64,000 bases of DNA from Gottfriedia acidiceleris. Lineage in GTDB: Bacteria > Bacillota > Bacilli > Bacillales > Bacillaceae_G. The position numbers and the translations under genes were made by a program. This document shows, one piece after another, positions 7,897 to 16,847 of this stretch (the stretch's first letter is position 1; every line of letters starts with the position of its first letter). Location: NCBI RefSeq assembly GCF_004138285.1, contig NZ_SCFN01000008.1:124001-188000 (forward strand). Reading direction: 5' to 3'. Below the pieces are notes generated by a model that saw only the letters and a list, made by a program, of their open reading frames with translations, was not told where the DNA came from and did not search any database.

Positions 7897-10800
7897 ATGA
7901 AGATTAGAAAGAAGAAAATGCTAAACATATTGGTGACAAGTGTATTAACTACAAGCTTTTTTGCATCTTATTTAATGCCCCAAAAAAGGTCTTATGCAAC
8001 TTCGAACTCTGTAGAATCAATGTTAAAGGGTCTAACAGATGAGCAAAGACAATCAATTAAGCGCTTAACACCTCAAGAAGGCTTTATTATTGATCCTAGT
8101 TTACTATCATTAAAGGATAAGACTGCGCATGTCATCGTTGAACTAAAAACATCGCCACTAGAAGAGACTCAACAATCAAAATCAAAAGCATCACCAAAAG
8201 AAAAAAAACAAAAAGTAAGAGGCGAACAAGCGTTTTTTAAACAGCGATTAACTGAACTTTTCAATGAGAAGGCATCCAAACAAAAATCAAGCCAAACATT
8301 CAACCAACAAGCCCTCCAATTTGATATTAAACAAACATATGAGAATGTATTTAATGGGATGGCAATGACAATTCCTACGAATCAAATTAATACACTTCTA
8401 CAAACAGGTGTTGTTAAGCGAATTTGGAAAGATAATGAGGTCCGCTTGCCAAAAAATGAGTTATCTACATTAGATCAATCAGCAGGAAAAGCAATACCAC
8501 CAGCTCTTCCGCATATTGGCGTTGATCGATTACAAAGTGAAGGCCTAAAAGGACAGGGCATAAAAGTAGGTGTTCTTGATACTGGTATTGACTATAATCA
8601 TCCTGATTTAAAAGATTCATATAAAGGTGGATATGATTTTGTAGACAATGACGCTGATCCAATGGAATCAACGCCTGCAGATCAAAAAGCATCAGAAATG
8701 CCCGAATCTATAGATGGAATTCCGTTTGTAACTGAACATGGAACACATGTTGCAGGTACAATCGCATCCAACCCTAAAAATGACGTGGAATATGCAATGA
8801 CAGGTGTTGCTCCAAATGTAGACTTGTATGCATATCGAGTATTAGGTCCTTATGGGTCAGGCTCTGATTCAGGGGTAATTGCAGGTATTGAGAGAGCCGT
8901 TAAAGATGGTATGGATGTTATTAATCTATCTTTAGGTAATAATAGTAATAATTCATTAAACGCTACTTCCGTTGCGATAAATAATGCGGCAATACAAGGT
9001 GTAGTACCAGTAGTTGCTGGAGGAAACGCTGGCCCAAACCCTGGAACGCTAGGATCACCAGGTACGTCTCCACTAGCAATTACGGTTGGTGCAAGTGATG
9101 TTCCAACTGATATTCCTACGGTAATTACTAGTTTAGGAGATGTTTCTGTAACAAATACGTTAATGGGACATGGTCTTGGTAAAGATTATTTAAATGTAAT
9201 TGATAAGGATTATGAAGTTGTAGAAGTTGGCATCGGTACAGAAGACAATTATGCAGGGAAAGACGTAAATGGTAAAGTGGCCTTAATTGCCCGTGGAGAT
9301 ATTTCATTTGATGAAAAAATTAGACGTGCAAATTCCAAAGGTGCAGTAGCTGTTTTAATTTACAATAATGTTGATGGAGATATGCCGTTTTTCTTTGGTG
9401 AAAACTATGGTTATGCTCCAACATTTAAAATGTTGCAAGAGGATGGAGTTAAACTTGTTGATAAATTAAAAGAGGATCCAACAGCAACTATTAAACTATC
9501 AGATTTTAAGTCAAATATGACTACTGGCGATGTATTAGCTGACTTTAGTTCTAGGGGACCAGTGAGTAATAACTTTGATATTAAGCCAGATGTAGTAGCA
9601 CCAGGTGTTTCTACATTTTCAACAGTGCCTGAGTTTATTAATAGCCCTGAAGAGGGAACTGATTACTCAACAGGCTATGCAAGTTTAAGTGGAACATCGA
9701 TGGCTACACCTCATGTAGCAGGAGTAGCGGCATTATTATTACAATCACATCCAGATTATACGGTAGCTGATGTAAAAGCAGCTCTTATGAATACGGCTGA
9801 CCCATTAAAAGGAAGAACTTACAATGTAAATGAAGTTGGGGCAGGACGTGTAGATGCTTATGAAGCAGTTCATAACACTACGTTAGTTGAAGTACAAAAC
9901 AAAACGATCACACTAGATCAAGATGGTTTCAAAAAAGAAATTGCTGATATTTCTGGTTCTCTACCATTTGGAAGTATTGCACAATCAAGCGAAGATCAAA
10001 AAAGAACGACATCAATTCAGATAAAAAACTTAAGTAGTAAAAAAGAAACATATCATTCAAGAGTAGAATTTTTAACTATTGATGGTGTATCAAAAGATGC
10101 TAGTAAAAGTGGAGTTAAATTAGAATTACCATCTATGATTGAAGTAAATGGAAATGAAAGTATTAATATTGATGCAAATTTAACGATTCCAAATAATGCT
10201 GAATTTGGTATATATCAAGGATATATTCATATTGAAAATGAATCAAAAACTGCGGAATATCAAATTCCTTTCCATGTACGCTATTCGACTAGTGGTTTTG
10301 AAAAGGTAGAATTTTATAAACATGCTATAACAAATGATTTAAGTAACTATCATCCATATATTGAACCATTTACACCTGCATCTTTCAAATTGAATAGTCA
10401 AATGAAAACGATGGATGTAATCGTTAGCGATTTAAACGGTAAACCTATTGGATATTATGGAACGTTTACTAATATGGAAGATCTCAGTGTTGATACTGAA
10501 TACTTTATCTTTTTTGGATTCTCTGGTGCAGTAAAATATTTTACAGCTGATCCAAACAATCCTTTATCACGTGAATATGAAAATCTAGAAGAAGGTAAAT
10601 ATATTGTATCGTATATTGGTACAGGAGTAGACGGAAAAACGTATAAAGTAGATAACGACATGGTAATCGATAATACAGCCCCTAAGGTGACATTTGATAA
10701 GAAAACAGGAATTAATGAAATTGCTAATGAGGATTTAACAACGGAAAATAATCCAATGGATGGCAAGGATTATAATGCATATTGGGTTCATGGTAATGTA

Positions 10801-12054
10801 TATGACGATACAATTGATTTTCTGAAGAGTAGAGGACATGACATTACGCAAGAAGCAAATAAAGTATATGCTTACCAAGATTCATTTTGGCCAACTGCAG
10901 AATTTTTCCCGACAGCTAATGGAGACTTTAAATTTGGTGTATTACCAGAAGAATATGCAAATTATCCGACGAGTATAAGAGTGTATACTTTTGATCACGC
11001 AACTGCAGGCAATCCGACTTTCCCAGAATTTACGATTATTAACAAAGGTGATAAGTATGCAACATTTAATACAAGTTCAAAAGGAGTTAGTCTTGGTTCT
11101 GAGTTTGTAAATACGTTTAAGGTTAATAACGCAAAAGAATTAACAAGTGCTAGTATTACAGCTGATATTCCAAATTATTATAAAGTTGTAGATGTTAAAG
11201 CGTCAAAACAATTAGAAGATTTAGCTGAAAGGAATAATTGGACAATTGATGTTGCAAAACCTGAAATAATTGCAAGCACATGGTCAAATGTATCAACATT
11301 CGGTGTAGATATTTCAGATAAAAAGACTAAATTACCGGTTTCAATTAATGGTGACATTAATTTATTAGATATTAATTTAAAAGTAATTGATGACCATAAT
11401 TATTTTGTAGAGAGTGGATTCTATTATCAAGAATCATCGTATCAAACAAATAACGGAACTAAGTTTACATTACCTACTTATGCTGATAAATTTAAATTCA
11501 TCTCTCAGCATTCAATGTTAGAGGGTTACTACCATGGAGAAGCAGTAAATTTAGATAATTATGATATGGACTATTCAAAGATTGGTACAAAAGTTTATGT
11601 TGTTGATAAAAAAGGTAAGAAATATAATGCTTCAATTATTGATAGCGGTTGGTTGACGATTACTGATATTCCTGCAGTTGCAGATGACTATACATTAGTA
11701 GTCGATATTCCTGGTCATTTCCTATACACTAAAAAAATCAAAATAAGTAAAACAATTGATGGAAAAGTACAAGGTATGTACTATGACATGTATATGGACA
11801 CTGCTGCAGCTGGTGATGTAAATGATGATAACGTAATTGATATTTATGACGCGAAGTTTGTTGCAAATAATGCAGGTGAAACAGGAGTTAACCTAAAAGC
11901 AGATCTTAATAAAGATGGTGTTGTAGATATTGTAGACTTCAACTATGTCGAAAAGAATTTTATGTCAATCAATCCATATTTCCCTACTTCAATTAAACCA
12001 GTTGAAAAAGTAGGTAAATTAACGTTAGAAGAATTGAAAAAGAGCTTTAACTAA
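7897..12054 (+). CDS. Large secreted subtilisin-like serine protease with PA insert and dockerin-like C-terminus
   Basis: Product of 1385 residues. A signal peptide (residues 1-~35, basic then hydrophobic, with SYATSNS near cleavage) and an inhibitor-like propeptide precede an S8 domain. The catalytic triad is intact: D228 in VLDTGIDYNHPDL, H281 in EHGTHVAGTIA and S601 in SGTSMATPHVAG; NAGPNPG matches the oxyanion region. A protease-associated insertion (GKVALIARGDISFDEKIRRA) lies between His and Ser, as in Vpr-type enzymes. Several beta-rich domains follow. Residues ~1306-1356 contain two calcium-loop repeats (GDVNDDNVIDIYDAKFV and ADLNKDGVVDIVDFNYV) like a type I dockerin. No LPxTG anchor is present. 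Likely an extracellular nutrient protease, perhaps controlled by the divergent regulator. Confidence 0.92.
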   Translation: MKIRKKKMLNILVTSVLTTSFFASYLMPQKRSYATSNSVESMLKGLTDEQRQSIKRLTPQEGFIIDPSLLSLKDKTAHVIVELKTSPLEETQQSKSKASPKEKKQKVRGEQAFFKQRLTELFNEKASKQKSSQTFNQQALQFDIKQTYENVFNGMAMTIPTNQINTLLQTGVVKRIWKDNEVRLPKNELSTLDQSAGKAIPPALPHIGVDRLQSEGLKGQGIKVGVLDTGIDYNHPDLKDSYKGGYDFVDNDADPMESTPADQKASEMPESIDGIPFVTEHGTHVAGTIASNPKNDVEYAMTGVAPNVDLYAYRVLGPYGSGSDSGVIAGIERAVKDGMDVINLSLGNNSNNSLNATSVAINNAAIQGVVPVVAGGNAGPNPGTLGSPGTSPLAITVGASDVPTDIPTVITSLGDVSVTNTLMGHGLGKDYLNVIDKDYEVVEVGIGTEDNYAGKDVNGKVALIARGDISFDEKIRRANSKGAVAVLIYNNVDGDMPFFFGENYGYAPTFKMLQEDGVKLVDKLKEDPTATIKLSDFKSNMTTGDVLADFSSRGPVSNNFDIKPDVVAPGVSTFSTVPEFINSPEEGTDYSTGYASLSGTSMATPHVAGVAALLLQSHPDYTVADVKAALMNTADPLKGRTYNVNEVGAGRVDAYEAVHNTTLVEVQNKTITLDQDGFKKEIADISGSLPFGSIAQSSEDQKRTTSIQIKNLSSKKETYHSRVEFLTIDGVSKDASKSGVKLELPSMIEVNGNESINIDANLTIPNNAEFGIYQGYIHIENESKTAEYQIPFHVRYSTSGFEKVEFYKHAITNDLSNYHPYIEPFTPASFKLNSQMKTMDVIVSDLNGKPIGYYGTFTNMEDLSVDTEYFIFFGFSGAVKYFTADPNNPLSREYENLEEGKYIVSYIGTGVDGKTYKVDNDMVIDNTAPKVTFDKKTGINEIANEDLTTENNPMDGKDYNAYWVHGNVYDDTIDFLKSRGHDITQEANKVYAYQDSFWPTAEFFPTANGDFKFGVLPEEYANYPTSIRVYTFDHATAGNPTFPEFTIINKGDKYATFNTSSKGVSLGSEFVNTFKVNNAKELTSASITADIPNYYKVVDVKASKQLEDLAERNNWTIDVAKPEIIASTWSNVSTFGVDISDKKTKLPVSINGDINLLDINLKVIDDHNYFVESGFYYQESSYQTNNGTKFTLPTYADKFKFISQHSMLEGYYHGEAVNLDNYDMDYSKIGTKVYVVDKKGKKYNASIIDSGWLTITDIPAVADDYTLVVDIPGHFLYTKKIKISKTIDGKVQGMYYDMYMDTAAAGDVNDDNVIDIYDAKFVANNAGETGVNLKADLNKDGVVDIVDFNYVEKNFMSINPYFPTSIKPVEKVGKLTLEELKKSFN

Positions 12055-12090
12055 AAAAAGAGGGTGCCTTATATGGCATCCTCTTTTTTA
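12053..12090. terminator. Bidirectional terminator between protease and oatA
   Basis: AAAGAGGGTGCC pairs with GGCATCCTCTTT across a short ATAT loop, with A and T runs on each side; both convergent genes end here. Confidence 0.88.
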
Positions 12091-14109
12091 TTTCCAAGAT
12101 TCAATTGCATTTATTAGTAATGACGCAAATACTTTTGCACCATCTGGTTTTAAATGAACGCCATCTGGAGAAAAATATGAATTATGATTTGCGCTAGCAC
12201 TATGCCAGTCTACAACCCTAGTATTTGGATATTTACTTGAAACTTCTCTTAAAGTTTTATTAACAATGGATTCCCAAGGTCTAGGGACACGCGTGTTAAC
12301 AAATAAAATTTTTCGATCTTTTCCAATTAAATCTATGAGAGAAGACATTTGTTTTACGGTAAACGGACCGTTTGTACCTAGCTCTATGACAACAATATTA
12401 CCAAGCGAATTTGTGTTTTTTGCTTGTTGAATAATTGCAGATGCTTCAGTAAATTGTCTTCCAATTTTAGCATTTACCGAAAGAGATGAATATGTTTTTT
12501 TGAGTTCAGGAATTGAATTAATAACGATAGAATCTCCAATGATAAATACATTATTTTTTGAAACAACCGGCTGATTCGCTTCAGCAGGTTTATTATTATT
12601 ATTTGGAGTTTGATTGTTATTTACACCTGGCTTAGGATCTTCATTTGTTTGACCTATATTATTTTGCTTACTAGTATTGTCAGTAACTGGCTTTTCATCT
12701 TTATTTACTGGTTTTTCTTCATTATTTACTGTTTTTTCGTCATCATTTTGCTCAATTGGCTTAGTTGCCTGTTTATCGTGATCAACTATAGTTGTTGAAG
12801 GAGGTTTTTTAGTATCGTTTTCAACAACAGTTTCAGATGATTGCTTTGATACGGATTGAACCGATTCAATTTCTGAGCTTGCTTTTACACCTTTAGCATC
12901 AGGGAGAACTGATAGTCCGAAGCTTGCAATACCAGATAGTAAAATAAACGTGCTTATGATAACAATATGTTTATAAAAGAATTCTTTTACATTAATATTT
13001 CCTGCGATGAAGTTTTTCCAAAGTATACCTAGTTTACCTTTTCTTATTGGATCTTCAATATAGTGATAGGATAGTGCTGCAAGAACAAATATTAATGTAA
13101 TTTGACAAATTGCTCTAAAAAGTGAAATATCGCCAGTATTAACCTTAGGGGAAAATAAAATAATTACAGGGTACTGCCATAAATAGATTCCGTATGAACG
13201 TAATCCGATCCATTTCAATGGTCTCATTGCTAGGAATCTACCAATCTTACTTGTAGGGTGAGCGAGTGCTGCAATTAGCATTGCAGCGGAAATAGACAAT
13301 AGGAACATTCCTCCGCGATAAAGGAAACTATCATATTGATTTGTTTTACCGACCATAAGTAGAAAAATAAGTAAACCAGTAATCCCAACTAGATCAATTA
13401 AAATCTTTCCAGAGGTTGTAACATTATTTGTTAGTTTTCGGCTAGGCCATACTAATGCTAATGAAGCTCCTATTAATAAAGAAAAAGCTCTCGTATCAGT
13501 ACCGTAATAGACCCTACTAGGATCACTACCCGGATGGAATAATATAGCCATCAGTAATGCAGAAACAATTGCACCAACTAGTGTATACAAAAACAGGCGA
13601 TCTTTATTTTTAATATATTTTAAGCCTAATAAAGTAAGGATTGGCCAAATAATATAAAACTGCTCTTCAACTGCTAACGACCAAAAATGATTTAATATTG
13701 ATGGATTTGCAAAAGACTCAAAATACGAAAGATGATGGAAAATATACCACCAATTACTGTAATAAAATATTGCAGCTACTGAATCTTGTTTTAAATTTCC
13801 GATCATTGATGATTTGAATAATGAAACAAATGCAATAACGATTAGTAGTAAGGTGAACATTCCAGGTAAAAGTCTTTTTGCGCGGCGGTACCAAAAACTT
13901 TTTAAGTCGATCCTTTGATTTGTACTCCACTCGGCAATTAATAAATCAGTAATCAAATAGCCTGAAAGTACAAAAAATACTGTTACTCCTAGGAATCCAC
14001 CAGAAGCCCAAGAAAAATTCAAGTGATATGCGATGACCGATAAAACTGCTAAAGCTCTAAGCCCGTCTAATCCAGCCATATAACGAAACTGTTTATTTGT
14101 ATTAGACAT
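12088..14109 (-). CDS. oatA: Peptidoglycan O-acetyltransferase (acyltransferase 3 plus SGNH domain)
   Basis: Product of 673 residues. The N-terminal ~380 residues are an acyltransferase-3 membrane domain with about 10-11 helices (GLDGLRALAVLSVIAYHLNF and FFVLSGYLITDLL). A low-complexity linker rich in Asn, Lys, Thr and Pro leads to an extracellular SGNH esterase-like domain with S527 in IGDSIVINS, ELGTNGPF and the Asp-His pair in SPDGVHLKPDG. This is the OatA layout that O-acetylates MurNAc and gives lysozyme resistance. ATG 14109 is preferred over 14115 because GAAGAGG is 8 bases upstream. It lies downstream of sigV-rsiV on the same strand, as in B. subtilis, but with a 244-base gap and a hairpin between. 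Confidence 0.88.
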   Translation of the reverse strand: MSNTNKQFRYMAGLDGLRALAVLSVIAYHLNFSWASGGFLGVTVFFVLSGYLITDLLIAEWSTNQRIDLKSFWYRRAKRLLPGMFTLLLIVIAFVSLFKSSMIGNLKQDSVAAIFYYSNWWYIFHHLSYFESFANPSILNHFWSLAVEEQFYIIWPILTLLGLKYIKNKDRLFLYTLVGAIVSALLMAILFHPGSDPSRVYYGTDTRAFSLLIGASLALVWPSRKLTNNVTTSGKILIDLVGITGLLIFLLMVGKTNQYDSFLYRGGMFLLSISAAMLIAALAHPTSKIGRFLAMRPLKWIGLRSYGIYLWQYPVIILFSPKVNTGDISLFRAICQITLIFVLAALSYHYIEDPIRKGKLGILWKNFIAGNINVKEFFYKHIVIISTFILLSGIASFGLSVLPDAKGVKASSEIESVQSVSKQSSETVVENDTKKPPSTTIVDHDKQATKPIEQNDDEKTVNNEEKPVNKDEKPVTDNTSKQNNIGQTNEDPKPGVNNNQTPNNNNKPAEANQPVVSKNNVFIIGDSIVINSIPELKKTYSSLSVNAKIGRQFTEASAIIQQAKNTNSLGNIVVIELGTNGPFTVKQMSSLIDLIGKDRKILFVNTRVPRPWESIVNKTLREVSSKYPNTRVVDWHSASANHNSYFSPDGVHLKPDGAKVFASLLINAIESWK

Positions 14110-14300
14110 AAGCATAGCCTCTTCGTTTAAACACCTTATAAACGATTTCTTTTTCGAATAAATGTTGAACGCTTATTAAATTAAATTTCTTAACCGTCTG
14201 AACCGCGAAGTTCATTACTAATTTCCCCTTCCCCTAATTTAACTATTTATGTAGCCTTCTTTATATATTTGGCTTTTTGTTTAATGTAATTGTTTTACTT

Positions 14301-14343
14301 AAAAGAGAGCCAAGTCTTAAAAAATTTAGAAAGGCTCTTTTAT
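14301..14343 (-). terminator. Possible terminator between rsiV and oatA
   Basis: AAAAGAGAGCC and GGCTCTTTTA form a stem with a ~20-base A-rich loop just past the rsiV stop. It may attenuate read-through into oatA. Confidence 0.5.
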
Positions 14344-14358
14344 TCGTTTGTTTAAAAG

Positions 14359-15231
14359 TTATCTAATATAATGATTTCCAACTAAAACTTTTGAAAGAAC
14401 GTCAGTTGGAATCGTAAATTCAACAACACCCATATAACCAGGGGCAACTTCATATTTATCAAATGAAATAACAAGCTTATGATCATTATTTATATAAAAA
14501 TTTTGATTGTCTTTAATGCTTACGAAAGGATCAATTGAATAGTCAAGATTTGCCTCCGGTATCCAGTATACCTTACTTTCATCTTTTTTCATCTGATCTT
14601 TCATTTGTTCTTTAATGTTTTCGCTAATTATTTTCACATACGATTTATCTTTAAAAAGAATAGGTAATGACAATAAAATTTCCTTTTTCTTGTCAATTGT
14701 GTCAAATTTCATAGTTGTTGAGGAGGAAGCAGCAGTATTAACAACATATCTTTCAATGGACAATATGTCCTCATTATCTGTTTTAACTTCATAACCACTA
14801 TCAATTCCTAAGTGTGCACCAGAATCTTTCTTTACAGATTCTGTTTCTTTTATAAACTGATCATATAGCTTCTTATTTTCTTCTAAGTATTTTTTGTTCA
14901 AGCTTTGCTCTAAACCTTTATTTTTTAAATTTTTAACCGCAGGGACTTTTAAATTTGCCTTATAGGTTGGTTCATCAACAGTATATTCAGTAAAGGTTAG
15001 TACATTAACAACATTTCCAAGTATTGGAACATTCGATAATGTTTTTGCAAAAGTCGAACTAGTATTTATTGATAAAACAAATAGTGCAGCAGTAAAAAAA
15101 CCTGTAATTGACTTTAGAGGGAATCTTTTTTGTATGGAACGTTTAATTGCTTTTTTAACAATAATGTCCAAATTATCAGGGATAGGGACATTTTTATAGT
15201 CCGATCTTAATTTTTCTAATTTTTTATCCAA
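14359..15231 (-). CDS. rsiV: Anti-sigma-V factor, lysozyme receptor RsiV
   Basis: Product of 290 residues matching RsiV: a cytoplasmic N-terminus that would hold SigV (MDKKLEKLRSDYKNVPIPDN), one membrane helix (SITGFFTAALFVLSINTS, ~residues 41-58), then an extracellular DUF4163/DUF3298 domain ending in VAPGYMGVVEFTIPTDVLS and NHYIR, which agree closely with my memory of B. subtilis RsiV. In that species lysozyme binding to this domain makes RsiV a substrate for signal peptidase and then RasP, which releases SigV. The gene starts 24 bases after the sigV stop, so the two are cotranscribed. Confidence 0.92.
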   Translation of the reverse strand: MDKKLEKLRSDYKNVPIPDNLDIIVKKAIKRSIQKRFPLKSITGFFTAALFVLSINTSSTFAKTLSNVPILGNVVNVLTFTEYTVDEPTYKANLKVPAVKNLKNKGLEQSLNKKYLEENKKLYDQFIKETESVKKDSGAHLGIDSGYEVKTDNEDILSIERYVVNTAASSSTTMKFDTIDKKKEILLSLPILFKDKSYVKIISENIKEQMKDQMKKDESKVYWIPEANLDYSIDPFVSIKDNQNFYINNDHKLVISFDKYEVAPGYMGVVEFTIPTDVLSKVLVGNHYIR

Positions 15232-15255
15232 CTAATTGGCCTCCCAAAAATAAAT

Positions 15256-15741
15256 TCATTTCATTTTAATCCGGAGTATTTCTAAAGCTTTATATAAACG
15301 AGTTTTTATTGTATTTGGACTCTCCTGTAAAATTTCAGCAACTTCTTCAATTTTTAAGTCTTCGAAATACCTGAGGACAATTACAGCCCGATATTTAGTT
15401 GGTAAAGATTCTAATGATCTTTCTAAATCAATATCTGTATAATTATCATCCTGTCCTGAAGAATAGAACTCAATCGTTTCTTCATCCATTACAGTTACTT
15501 TTTTTTGTTTTCTTAAAAAATCTAATGATGTATTTACTACAATTCTATAAAACCAACTTTTTAAAGATTGTTCATTTTTTAATTTATCTTTTGAGGAAAT
15601 GGCTTTATGAATAGAATCTTGTAATATATCCACCGCATCTTCTGAATTTTTAACGTAGCTATAAGCTAACCGATAAAAATCGTCTTTATTATTAATAATA
15701 AAATCTACAAGTTCCTTTTCTAAGTTAGATTTCCCCTTCAT
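15256..15741 (-). CDS. sigV: ECF RNA polymerase sigma factor SigV
   Basis: Product of 161 residues with sigma region 2 (FYRLAYSYVKNSEDAVDILQ and SWFYRIVVNTSLDFLRKQKK) and region 4 (SLPTKYRAVIVLRYFEDLKI followed by EVAEILQESPNTIKTRLYKA). It is followed by rsiV and then oatA on the same strand, the B. subtilis sigV gene order, so this is assigned as SigV rather than another ECF factor. The ATG has AGGAG 8 bases upstream. A sequence resembling its own target promoter lies about 55-80 bases upstream, consistent with autoregulation. Confidence 0.9.
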   Translation of the reverse strand: MKGKSNLEKELVDFIINNKDDFYRLAYSYVKNSEDAVDILQDSIHKAISSKDKLKNEQSLKSWFYRIVVNTSLDFLRKQKKVTVMDEETIEFYSSGQDDNYTDIDLERSLESLPTKYRAVIVLRYFEDLKIEEVAEILQESPNTIKTRLYKALEILRIKMK

Positions 15742-15793
15742 TTAAAGAGCTCCTTTTTTGAGATACGTATCTAAGAAGGTACACATTATAAAA

Positions 15794-15820
15794 GACGTAT
15801 ACCTATTCGAAAAAGTTTTA
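15794..15820 (-). promoter_or_regulatory. Candidate autoregulatory ECF (SigV-type) promoter of sigV-rsiV
   Basis: On the minus strand TAAAAC (-35-like, 15820-15815) is separated by 17 bases from CGTC (-10-like, 15797-15794). ECF promoters of this group have AAC in the -35 and CGTC in the -10 at 16-17 bases spacing. Confidence 0.6.
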
Positions 15821-16205
15821 TAAAAAGTAAAAAATATTTAAGGAATTTTTTACTAAAAATCAGCCAAGCAGTTTATGGAAATTTGGCCTAAATTAGTAGT
15901 ATACAGATGGCATACCTATTCGTAAACAAACTATAGACAATTAATCCAAAAAAAGAGCCAAGGATTACTTCTGTTCCAATCAACAGGCGTTTTAAAGTAT
16001 AAAAAGAACCCATAACAAAAAAAGCAAAAATCTTAAAATCCTGCTCTTTTATAGTCGTTTTATTTGAAATTACTGATAGTACAACGAATCAAACGGTTAA
16101 ATCAGCTTTTTCTTTGAAAACTATTTATTTACATATTGAGAATATAGATAATAGGAATAAGAGTCTGCAAACTGTACTAATCTTACTAATTTAGTTGGAG
16201 GATAT
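15821..16205. other. Intergenic region between sigV and the acetyltransferase gene
   Basis: No gene seen. The 11-mer ATACCTATTCG of the sigV promoter region recurs at 15913-15923, flanked by partly similar sequence, which may be a decayed copy. AAAAAGAGC at 15951-15959 and GCTCTTTTA near 16043-16051 are complementary but about 80 bases apart. Confidence 0.35.
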
Positions 16206-16733
16206 ATGATTAAAGAACACTATAATTTTAGCCCATTTCCCAAAATAGTCACGGACCGATTAGTTTTAAGACAAATGAATAATGAAGATCGATATGAAAT
16301 ATTTGCATTACGATCAAATAAAAAGGTGTCTCAATATATTAACAGACCGATTGCAAAAGAAGTTGATGAAGCACTTCAATATATAATAATGATTAATAAA
16401 GGAATTGAACGTAATGATTGGGTTCTTTGGGCAATTATTATTAAAGAAAGTGATCAATTAATAGGTACAATATGCTTGTGGAATTTTTCGGTTGAGCAAT
16501 CGAAAGGAGAAGTTGGATATGAACTCTCACCAGGGCTTCAAGGAAAAGGGATCATGCAAGAGGCATTAAAAGCAGTGTTAGCATATGGGTTTAATACACT
16601 TGAATTACAAGTCATTGAAGGAATTGTTCAGTCAGAAAATCAAAAATCACTCCAAATTTTAGAGAGAAATAAATTTATTAATAAAGGCTTGGTGAATAGG
16701 GAATCAACTAATGAAGAAGACATACATTCATAA
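16206..16733 (+). CDS. GNAT family N-acetyltransferase (RimJ/RimL type)
   Basis: Product of 175 residues with a complete GNAT fold: TDRLVLRQMNNEDRYEIFAL at the start, IGTICLWNFSVEQSKGEVGY in the centre, and the acetyl-CoA loop in LSPGLQGKGIMQEALKAVLA, then QSENQKSLQILERNKF. RimJ/RimL-type enzymes acetylate N-termini or small amines; the substrate here is unknown. ATG 16206 has TTGGAGG upstream. It stands alone and ends before a shared terminator. Confidence 0.88.
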   Translation: MIKEHYNFSPFPKIVTDRLVLRQMNNEDRYEIFALRSNKKVSQYINRPIAKEVDEALQYIIMINKGIERNDWVLWAIIIKESDQLIGTICLWNFSVEQSKGEVGYELSPGLQGKGIMQEALKAVLAYGFNTLELQVIEGIVQSENQKSLQILERNKFINKGLVNRESTNEEDIHS

Positions 16734-16812
16734 GTTTTTGAGTTAACGAATGAAAGGTATCACTCGAAATAATAACTTAAAGCATTATAAAGTTTAAACA
16801 AACGTTTGAATA

Positions 16813-16847
16813 AAAAAGTAGTCGCTAATAGCGACTACTTTTTTAAT
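16813..16847. terminator. Bidirectional terminator between acetyltransferase and deacetylase genes
   Basis: AAAAAAGTAGTCGCTA pairs with TAGCGACTACTTTTTT, a near-perfect stem with A/T runs on both strands. Confidence 0.9.
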
